Position numbers and translations under genes: made by a program | Shown: one piece after another, positions 57,537 to 64,000 of the stretch | How the letters are laid out: every line of letters begins with the position of its first letter | Numbering within the stretch: position 1 is the stretch's first letter | Notes under the pieces: model-generated | What the model saw: the letters and a program-made list of their open reading frames with translations, nothing else | Told to the model about the DNA's origin: nothing | Database searches by the model: none | Source of the DNA: Arthrobacter sp. SLBN-100 | Lineage (GTDB): Bacteria > Actinomycetota > Actinomycetes > Actinomycetales > Micrococcaceae | Direction: 5' to 3' | Assembly (NCBI RefSeq): GCF_006715305.1 | Contig: NZ_VFMY01000001.1 | Span: 3,844,001 to 3,908,000, forward strand | DNA length: 64,000 bases

Positions 57537-58412
57537 TCAGGCCGCCTGTTCCGCAGCGCTGGCGAGGTATTCCCTGGCGCCCAACAGCCGCCACGCGAAC
57601 CCGAGGCGAATTGCATCCCAGGGAACAGGAGTCAGGGCGGAACCCCCGCCGGATGGACCGGTACTGACTACATACAGGCGCTCTGCCAGCGCCCAAACAT
57701 CCCAGCTGACATGGTCCGGTGCTGGGGCTGGGGCTGGGGCAGGGACCGGGGCAGACGGCCGCACTGTGCGTGATCCCGTGGGATGAGCCGACACTTGGAG
57801 ATGGATGGTGTACCCGGCATTGGCGATGATTTCGCTGAGCGCGGCGCCCGGTGCCTTCGGGAGTTCCCTGGCCTCGGGGACTTCCGTAATGTCCGGGAGG
57901 TGGCGCTTGAGGGCGGCCCATGCATTTTCCTCAGTGAAGAAGGATATTTCGACGGCGTTGCGGACCTCCCTCACGTCGACGCCCCCGTCACCGTGCCTGA
58001 TGCGGCGGGCATAAGTGACTCCGATGCCGCGGCCGCCTGCCAAGGCGAGTTCGGTGTGAACGGACGATCCGCCGGACTGGACCACCGCGGTGGCCTTGAG
58101 CGGGCCGAATGCTGCGATCGAGACTGCCAGCACCCACTGACGGGTAATGGCACCGTTCGCGTCAACTATTCCCGCCCGGCGCAGTTCGGCCCCGGCCGCC
58201 TCTACTTCTTGAGAATCCAGCGCCCGCAACGCCTCGGCCTGGATTGAGTCCCGATAAGCGGACAGGTCCACAGCCGGCTCATGTGCGAGTACCTCAGCCG
58301 CCTTGTGGACCGTCAAAGCCCAGGCCACTGCGCTGATCTCAAAGACGTTGAGAGCAACGTCTGTCCGTGATTCCCCCAAGGATTCCCCCGATATTAAGTC
58401 CGCAACAGGCAC
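57537..58412 (-). CDS. EspG-like protein (candidate T7SS chaperone)
   Basis: 291 residues. By eye the order of segments (ISAVAWALTVHKAAEVLAHE P, ELRRAGIVDANGAITRQWVL, AVSIAAFGPLKATAVVQSGG, then a C-terminal alpha/beta part) resembles the ESX EspG chaperone family, though not conclusively. A Pro/Ala repeat (PVPAPAPAPAPDHVS) splits the C-terminal region. It is the first gene of the cassette. The upstream base run holds no other gene. Confidence 0.6.
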   Translation of the reverse strand: MPVADLISGESLGESRTDVALNVFEISAVAWALTVHKAAEVLAHEPAVDLSAYRDSIQAEALRALDSQEVEAAGAELRRAGIVDANGAITRQWVLAVSIAAFGPLKATAVVQSGGSSVHTELALAGGRGIGVTYARRIRHGDGGVDVREVRNAVEISFFTEENAWAALKRHLPDITEVPEARELPKAPGAALSEIIANAGYTIHLQVSAHPTGSRTVRPSAPVPAPAPAPAPDHVSWDVWALAERLYVVSTGPSGGGSALTPVPWDAIRLGFAWRLLGAREYLASAAEQAA

Positions 58413-58468
58413 CCAGCGCCTGTATTCAACACCCTATCCGGCCCTCTAAGGAGCGGGAATGGGGAGTT

Positions 58469-59101
58469 CTATCGGGCCTCTTGCCGCTGCGGCTTCTTCC
58501 GCAGGAACACCGCGACCGCGCCGGCGAGCAGGCTGAGGACCAAGAGGACCCAGCCTGTAACGGTGAGGCCGGACGCCAGGGCGACCTGCCCGGCGTCGGG
58601 CGCTCCCGATGCCAGCACGCCGTCAATGGCTACGTTGGCCCAGAGCCGGACCACCACGAAAAGCAGCGGAAGGGCCCACAGTGCCCGGCGCAATGCCTTC
58701 CTGGCAACGCTTGTCCCGATCAGCAGCAGCCAGGTGAACCCGAAGATCAGCGGGAACAGGGTGCCGGCCGTTTTGTGGACGTAGTTGAGCTGCCCGCGGG
58801 CGTCGTCGTCCATGGCTGCGTGAAGCCGGCCGACATAGGCGGGATCGAACCCGCCGATGAGCGAGTCCGGCATGGCCAGGCCGCCGGAGAGCTGCCGCAG
58901 CTGGTCCAGCGTGAGCAGATGCAGGTACCAGAACAGGAAGAGGCAGGCCACAACGCCGGCGATCAGGATCAGGTTCCCGTTGTTCTCTGCCTTCTGCGGG
59001 GTGCGGGTGGTGGTGGGGTTGACCACGGGCGGAAGGTGGTGCTGCGGTACAGCCGCCTTGGAGCCGTGCTTCTTGATCCGCTGCGCAGGGGTTTTGGCCA
59101 T
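58469..59101 (-). CDS. Four-helix membrane protein
   Basis: 210 residues from ATG 59099-59101. Basic N-terminus (MAKTPAQRIKKHGSKAA), then four hydrophobic helices around an extracellular segment (DSLIGGFDPAYVGRLHAAMD). I do not recognise the family. ATG 59122 is an alternative. Divergent from the IMPase gene with about 30 bp between them. Confidence 0.75.
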   Translation of the reverse strand: MAKTPAQRIKKHGSKAAVPQHHLPPVVNPTTTRTPQKAENNGNLILIAGVVACLFLFWYLHLLTLDQLRQLSGGLAMPDSLIGGFDPAYVGRLHAAMDDDARGQLNYVHKTAGTLFPLIFGFTWLLLIGTSVARKALRRALWALPLLFVVVRLWANVAIDGVLASGAPDAGQVALASGLTVTGWVLLVLSLLAGAVAVFLRKKPQRQEAR

Positions 59102-59133
59102 GGCACCATTATCCCGCCCCATAAACTGAAGCC

Positions 59134-59964
59134 ATGACCATTGGCCGGCACAGCGCTGTTGAACTTGACCCCTCCCTGGACGATTACGACCTGGCAGCGG
59201 CCCTGATCCGCGAAGCGGGGCAGCTGGCGTTGCTGATGCGGATGGCGGGCCTGCAGTCCGAACAGAAGACATCAGTTTCCGATGTGGTGACAGCTGCCGA
59301 CCACGCCGCCGAGGCCTACGTGCTGGAGCAGCTGCGGCGTTGCCGGCCCGACGACGGCATCCTGGGGGAGGAGGGCGCCTCGGTCCACGGGACCAGCGGC
59401 CGGACCTGGGTGATTGATCCGGTGGACGGCACCTATAACTTCCTGCATGGCTCCACTTATTGGTGCTCGGCGATTGCCCTGAAAGATGCCTCCGACGTAC
59501 TGCTCGGAGGCATCTTCCAGCCGGAGGAGGACAAACTCTGGCTCGGCGGCAGGGCACGGCCGGCCACCCTGAACGGTGAACCCCTCACGGTGTTCCACGA
59601 CGATCGGGGAGCGCGCAACAGCACAGCCGTTGCGGAGCTGGGTGCCGCCACTTACATCCACCCGAGCTGGCTGATGGACCCCCTGTGCGCGATGCCCTGG
59701 CATGCTGCTGCCACGTCCGCCGCCGCCCTGCGCATGCTGGGCTCCGGTTCCTGCGACCTGGGCCGGGTGGCGGACGGGCAGCTGGGCTGCTGGTTCCAGC
59801 ACAGCTGCCCGGAGTGGGACTGGCTGCCGGGCAAGGCGATCGTCCGGGCCGCCGGCGGCGCCGTGGACACCGTTCGCGTGAACGGCCTGGAGTGGTTCAT
59901 GGCCGGCGGAACGATGGCGGTACGCGAGTTGCGTGCTGCCCTCGAGTCTGCCTCGGTGGCGTAA
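59134..59964 (+). CDS. Inositol monophosphatase family protein
   Basis: 276 residues. IMPase motifs: ILGEEG near residue 75, metal-binding IDPVDGTYNFLHG near 95, and C-terminal EWDWLPGKAIVRAAGG near 225. Could dephosphorylate inositol phosphate or histidinol phosphate. Convergent with the DUF222-HNH gene. Confidence 0.9.
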   Translation: MTIGRHSAVELDPSLDDYDLAAALIREAGQLALLMRMAGLQSEQKTSVSDVVTAADHAAEAYVLEQLRRCRPDDGILGEEGASVHGTSGRTWVIDPVDGTYNFLHGSTYWCSAIALKDASDVLLGGIFQPEEDKLWLGGRARPATLNGEPLTVFHDDRGARNSTAVAELGAATYIHPSWLMDPLCAMPWHAAATSAAALRMLGSGSCDLGRVADGQLGCWFQHSCPEWDWLPGKAIVRAAGGAVDTVRVNGLEWFMAGGTMAVRELRAALESASVA

Positions 59965-59969
59965 GGGAT

Positions 59970-61490
59970 TCACCACAGCACGGCCTGCTGGAAGTGGGCG
60001 CGTTTGGGCGCCTTGCTTCGGCTCCGTTGCCTCTGCAGGTGATGATCGCGCGGCAGTGGGTCGCAAGCAGCCACAGCCGCGCCATCATTCACCGGGGACG
60101 TGGTCCCGGGCAGGGGTGGCGCGGTTGACCTGTAGGTGTGGCCGGTGGGTGTCCGGGTTTCCACGGAGTGCCGTTGCCCTGGTTGGGGTACCGGGCGGGC
60201 TGTCCAGCCGGGTGTTTCTTTGGTGTGGTTGCAGGCTTCGCAGAGGCCTTGGCTGTTGGTGCTGGTGGTTGGGCCGTTGTTGTGCCAGGGGATGATGTGG
60301 TCGTGGTGGCGGATGGGCGCGTCGCAGTAGGGGGTGCGGCAGGTGTGGTCCCGTACCTGGATGAACCGTCGAAGCCCGGGCGGGAAGAGCCTCGCCTTGG
60401 AGTCCATCGCGACGAGTTCGCCATTGGTGGGTGCGGTGTAGAGCCGGCGGACCCAGACCTTGAACCCGGTGGTGTCCGCATCCCCCGCAGCTCCAGAACC
60501 GTGTGCTCCTGTATCCGGATCTTTTGGTTCAGGTGTTCCGGTGGCTGCGACTCCGGATCTTTCACCGGCCATCAGTTCTCCTGTGACTGCTTTCCTGGCC
60601 CATTGGCCGGGGACGATGCCGTAGCCGGTGAGGCGGGCGGGTTCGCTGTCGCCTTGGAAAAGGGTGCGGTCGGTCATGACGAGCTGGAGGTCGATGCCGG
60701 TGTAGCCGCCGGGGGTGCCGGTGATGCGTTCGACCAGTTGGTCGGCCATGATGGCGCCCTTGAACCGTTCGTCGCCGGATGATTTCAGGGTGTCGGCGTG
60801 GCGGGTGAGGGCTGCGTAGGCGGCGACGCCCTGCGCGACCGGGACCAGCGCGGTCAGGTAGGCCATGGTGTCCGGTGCCGGGCGCAGGCTGACGGTACGC
60901 TCCGCCATGGCATGGGAAGCCCGTTTCGCGAAGGATTGGGGGTCGCGCCGGCATGCGGCGCCCCGGACGGCGGCGGTGATGGTGCGGTCACCGGCGCCGG
61001 CGAGGGTGCCGGTGTCCGCGGCGATTTCCTCGTCCACGGCGGCCCGGTCCTGGGCGGACAGGCAGGCGGTTTCCTTCACGATCAGGGTGGCGCACCACTC
61101 GTTCAGCTGCCCGCTCTGAAGCGCTGCGAGGGTGTGGGGCATTTCGACCACCACGGCTTTGGCCAGACCCAGGAGCCTGCCGCCGCGTGCCGGGGACTCG
61201 CGCCGGGCCAGGGCGATTTCGGCTCCCACCCCGGCACCGAGCTCACCGACAGGGACACCGGCTGCGGCCTGTTCCTGACGTGTTGCCAGGTCGAAGGCCA
61301 CGGCGATCCGGGCCTGCTTCGCAGCTGCCGCAGACTTTACGTCCTCCAGCTCCCGCAACTGGTCAATCATCCCCCGGCGGTCAGCAGCGGGACGGACGGA
61401 AGCCAAGGTGCGCAGGACGTCCGCAACCCGAGGACCGGGTAGGCTCACTGCTCCCCGCTGCGCCGCCGTCGTCATAGCTTCCATGGACAA
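59970..61490 (-). CDS. DUF222/HNH endonuclease protein (13E12-like)
   Basis: 506 residues. DUF222 N-terminal domain ([20 protein letters not shown] onward) and C-terminal HNH with zinc pair CRTPYCD and [33 protein letters not shown]. Such genes are multi-copy and variable in actinobacteria, perhaps mobile-element related. The stop is 5 bp from the IMPase stop. Confidence 0.88.
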   Translation of the reverse strand: MSMEAMTTAAQRGAVSLPGPRVADVLRTLASVRPAADRRGMIDQLRELEDVKSAAAAKQARIAVAFDLATRQEQAAAGVPVGELGAGVGAEIALARRESPARGGRLLGLAKAVVVEMPHTLAALQSGQLNEWCATLIVKETACLSAQDRAAVDEEIAADTGTLAGAGDRTITAAVRGAACRRDPQSFAKRASHAMAERTVSLRPAPDTMAYLTALVPVAQGVAAYAALTRHADTLKSSGDERFKGAIMADQLVERITGTPGGYTGIDLQLVMTDRTLFQGDSEPARLTGYGIVPGQWARKAVTGELMAGERSGVAATGTPEPKDPDTGAHGSGAAGDADTTGFKVWVRRLYTAPTNGELVAMDSKARLFPPGLRRFIQVRDHTCRTPYCDAPIRHHDHIIPWHNNGPTTSTNSQGLCEACNHTKETPGWTARPVPQPGQRHSVETRTPTGHTYRSTAPPLPGTTSPVNDGAAVAACDPLPRDHHLQRQRSRSKAPKRAHFQQAVLW

Positions 61491-61535
61491 AGTCTTCCAG
61501 CAGGGTCAGGCAACGGCACGGCCCCACCAGCCTTA

Positions 61536-61560
61536 TGTGGATAACTCCCCGTAATCCACA
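61536..61560. promoter_or_regulatory. Pair of DnaA-box-like sequences upstream of pcrA
   Basis: TGTGGATAA (61536-61544), the exact complement of TTATCCACA, and TAATCCACA (61552-61560), one base off. They lie inverted, about 7 bp apart, 46 bp before the pcrA start. Confidence 0.5.
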
Positions 61561-61605
61561 GGCTGGAGCTGGCTGTCTGTCCCACCGCCTAGACTTGTAG
61601 GCACC

Positions 61606-64000
61606 ATGGATATGTTGTTTGACCCGTACTCTGACGGACCGTTCAAAGCCGCTCCCACCGCCGCTGCCCGCACCAAGTCGCCTTCCGAGGGCGCAGCTGC
61701 GGCTCCGGGGACGGGCGGCAGCGTCCGGGTAGACCGGGCGCCGGAAGGGCAGGCCCATCGAGGCCACCGCATGGACCCGGCCGAGCTACTGGAGGGGCTC
61801 AACCCGCAGCAGGAGGAGGCCGTCAAGCATGCCGGTTCCGCGTTGCTTATCGTTGCCGGCGCCGGATCGGGAAAGACCCGTGTACTCAGCAACAGGATCG
61901 CCTACCTGATCGCCACAGGGCGGGCCCATCACGGCGAAATCCTGGCCATCACCTTCACGAACAAGGCCGCCGCGGAGATGCGGGAACGCATTGAAAAGCT
62001 CGTGGGCGGACGGGCCAAGATCATGTGGATCTCCACCTTCCACTCATCCTGCGTCCGCATCCTCCGGCAGGAGGCGGCCAACGTCGGCCTGAAGTCGAAC
62101 TTCTCCATCTACGACTCCGCTGACTCCCTGCGGCTGGTCACGCAGGTCTCCAAAGCCCTGGACCTGGACCCCAAGAAGTTTGCGCCCAAAGCCATCCAGC
62201 ACAAGATCTCGGCGTTGAAGAACGAGCTCATCGATGCCGATTCATACGCCTCTGCAGCGAACTACAACGATCCCTTCGAGCAGGCTGTGGCTGATGTCTT
62301 CAAGGGCTACACGCAGCGGCTGCGGCAGGCGAACGCCATGGACTTCGACGACCTCATCGCGGAAACCGTCTACATGTTCCGGGCCTTCCCTGCCCTCGCG
62401 GAATCCTACCGCCGGCGGTTCCGGCACGTGATGGTGGACGAATACCAGGACACCAACCACGCCCAGTACTCTTTGGTGCGCGAGATTGTGGGGGAGGGGC
62501 CGGGGGCATCGGAGCTAACGGTGGTGGGCGACTCGGACCAGTCCATCTACGCCTTCCGGGGCGCTGATATCCGCAACATCGTGGAGTTCGAGAAGGACTA
62601 CCCCGAGGCGCAGACCATCAAGCTGGAGCAGAACTACCGCTCCACGCAGAATATCCTCAGCGCGGCCAATTCGGTCATTTCGCGGAACCCCAACCGCCCG
62701 GAAAAGCGGCTGTGGACCGCCGAGGGCGAAGGCCACAAGATCATCGGCTACGTGGGCGAGAACGAGCATGACGAAGCCCAGTTCATCGCCAAGGAAATTG
62801 ACCGGCTCCAGGACGAGGAGAACCTCCGCCCCGGGGACGTCGCCATCTTCTACCGGACCAACGCCCAGTCGCGCTCCATCGAAGACGTGCTGGTCCGCGT
62901 GGGCCTGCCGTACAAGGTGGTGGGTGGTACGCGCTTCTACGAGCGCAAGGAGATCAAGGACGCCCTCGCCTACCTTCGCGTCCTGGTTAATCCGGACGAC
63001 GACGTCAACCTCCGCCGGGTCCTCAACGAACCAAAGCGCGGCATCGGTGACCGCGCCGAGGGGGCAGTGGCCGCGCTGGCGCAGCGCGAACGTACGTCGT
63101 TCATGGCTGCCGCCCGCCGGGCCGAACAGGCTCCGGGCATGGCTACCCGCTCCGTGAACGCCGTACTCGGGTTCGTGAAACTGCTGGATGACCTGGCAGA
63201 AGTGGCCGCCGGTTCGGGCGCGGCGGCGGCACTTGAGGCCGTCCTGGAGCAGACCGGCTACCTGGCAGCGCTGCGCACCAGCACCGATCCGCAGGACGAG
63301 TCCCGGGTGGAAAACCTGGCCGAACTCGTCGCCGTCGTCCGTGAATACGAACAGGAGAACCCGGAAGGGTCACTGGAGGCCTTCCTGGAGCAGGTGTCCC
63401 TGGTGGCTGATGCCGACCAAATTCCCGATGCTCCGGGGGCGGACATCGATGCCGCCGTCGCCGAGGCAAAACGGCTCGGAGTGGTCACCCTCATGACGCT
63501 GCACACGGCCAAGGGGCTTGAGTTCCCGGTGGTGTTTCTGACCGGCATGGAACACGGGCTGTTCCCGCACCAGCGTTCAGCGACGGATCCGAAGGAACTG
63601 GCGGAAGAACGCCGGCTTGCCTATGTGGGGCTCACCCGCGCCCGGAAGCGCCTCTATGTCACGCGTTCGGAGGTCCGCAGCATGTGGGGGCAGAGCCAGT
63701 ACAACCCTGCCAGCCAGTTCCTGGAGGAAATTCCCGCCGAGCTCCTGGAATGGAAGCGCGAAGGAACCAGCAGGCAGTCCAACTGGGGCGGCGGATCCAT
63801 CAGTTCGGGCCGCTACAGCGGATCCTTCTGGGGTGCCGGGACCGCCCGCGGTGCTGCTGCCGACCCTTCGGCCGGTTTCAATGCCGATGTCCCCGCTGTT
63901 ATTGCCCGGAACCGGGTGCAGCCGCAAAAAGAGATCGTCGCCGTCAGCGTGGGGGACAAGGTCAACCACACGAGCTTCGGCAACGGAACGGTCCTGGCAC
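61606..64000 (+). CDS. pcrA: ATP-dependent DNA helicase UvrD/PcrA (partial)
   Basis: 798 codons visible; the 3' end lies outside the window. N-terminal about 60 residues are low complexity, then Walker A IVAGAGSGKTRVLSNRI, motif II VMVDEYQDTNHAQY, motif III VVGDSDQSIYAFRGADIRN, motif V TLMTLHTAKGLEFPVVF and motif VI RLAYVGLTRARKRLYVT. SF1 helicase in DNA repair and replication. ATG 61606 follows a TAGACT box by about 11 bp, so its leader may be very short. The C-terminal tail contains the glycine-rich NWGGGSISSGRYSGSFWGAG typical before the PcrA C-terminal domain. Confidence 0.95.
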   Translation, partial: MDMLFDPYSDGPFKAAPTAAARTKSPSEGAAAAPGTGGSVRVDRAPEGQAHRGHRMDPAELLEGLNPQQEEAVKHAGSALLIVAGAGSGKTRVLSNRIAYLIATGRAHHGEILAITFTNKAAAEMRERIEKLVGGRAKIMWISTFHSSCVRILRQEAANVGLKSNFSIYDSADSLRLVTQVSKALDLDPKKFAPKAIQHKISALKNELIDADSYASAANYNDPFEQAVADVFKGYTQRLRQANAMDFDDLIAETVYMFRAFPALAESYRRRFRHVMVDEYQDTNHAQYSLVREIVGEGPGASELTVVGDSDQSIYAFRGADIRNIVEFEKDYPEAQTIKLEQNYRSTQNILSAANSVISRNPNRPEKRLWTAEGEGHKIIGYVGENEHDEAQFIAKEIDRLQDEENLRPGDVAIFYRTNAQSRSIEDVLVRVGLPYKVVGGTRFYERKEIKDALAYLRVLVNPDDDVNLRRVLNEPKRGIGDRAEGAVAALAQRERTSFMAAARRAEQAPGMATRSVNAVLGFVKLLDDLAEVAAGSGAAAALEAVLEQTGYLAALRTSTDPQDESRVENLAELVAVVREYEQENPEGSLEAFLEQVSLVADADQIPDAPGADIDAAVAEAKRLGVVTLMTLHTAKGLEFPVVFLTGMEHGLFPHQRSATDPKELAEERRLAYVGLTRARKRLYVTRSEVRSMWGQSQYNPASQFLEEIPAELLEWKREGTSRQSNWGGGSISSGRYSGSFWGAGTARGAAADPSAGFNADVPAVIARNRVQPQKEIVAVSVGDKVNHTSFGNGTVLA

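Noticed and set aside
59970..61490. Intein or homing endonuclease
   Set aside because: The HNH domain is preceded by DUF222, the common actinobacterial 13E12-like layout, with no splice junction motifs.

Overview
The window is 64 kb of high-GC actinobacterial chromosome, most like Arthrobacter/Pseudarthrobacter (Micrococcaceae). This is inferred from gene content and from a dispersed repeat (core GGTTGAGCCTGTCGAAAC) that I associate with these genomes. Supporting content includes a tandem glycine riboswitch before gcvP, c-di-AMP riboswitches before cell-wall hydrolases, an XPB helicase with its actinobacterial partner, a DtxR-type regulator, CIRCE-controlled groL2, DUF222-HNH and WXG100 proteins. 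I see no phage, IS transposase, CRISPR array or rRNA. One tRNA (Arg, anticodon CCT) is present. The window looks like ordinary chromosome with several compact accessory cassettes.

Layout. 1-2820: agmatine/putrescine operon on the minus strand (N-carbamoylputrescine amidase, agmatine deiminase, APC permease; ATGA overlaps) behind a promoter flanked by two TetR-like operators. 2930-3481: dps and its terminator. 3513-5699: DHA2 drug exporter and divergent TetR with a shared operator. 5797-12626: glycine riboswitch, gcvP, gcvT, a 570-bp repeat island, gcvH, sdaA, a route from glycine and serine to pyruvate. 12658-19085: TspO, two FemAB-type bridge-forming transferases, ThrE exporter, siderophore-interacting protein, uracil-DNA glycosylase. 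19212-23958: DUF3263, LytR_C protein, CspA, an orphan Leu/Ile/Val-type binding lipoprotein, groL2. 23974-29908: orphan sugar-binding lipoprotein with LacI-like operators, RNase HI-NTF2 fusion, WXG100 protein, OmpR-type two-component system, DUF427.

29993-37842: XPB helicase, its 826-residue partner and a small membrane protein; divergent CspB-like and DUF3027 genes; serC; DtxR regulator. 37888-41053: three secreted wall hydrolases, two directly behind c-di-AMP riboswitches. 41233-45088: HNH endonuclease, then mobA, DUF6457, moeA and fdhD for molybdenum cofactor enzymes. 45233-48268: GH38 alpha-mannosidase. 48514-53786: an XRE regulator/seven-helix membrane protein pair, then an ABC-F protein with an attenuator-like leader, overlapping an ABC exporter. 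53800-54778: Nudix, DUF6314 and tRNA-Arg. 54863-58412: DUF998 protein, then a lipoprotein / WXG-hydrolase / EspG-like cassette that looks like a type VII secretion effector unit. 58469-64000: membrane protein, IMPase, DUF222-HNH protein, and pcrA running off the end.

The most notable observations are: (i) the dispersed repeat supplies the C-terminal codons of both gcvP and the carbamoylputrescine amidase, placed just before the next gene's start; (ii) the three-gene WXG-hydrolase/EspG-like/lipoprotein cassette at 55.7-58.4 kb; (iii) the RNase HI-NTF2 fusion; (iv) the XRE/membrane pair next to an ABC-F gene with a terminator-containing leader; (v) adjacent c-di-AMP riboswitches.
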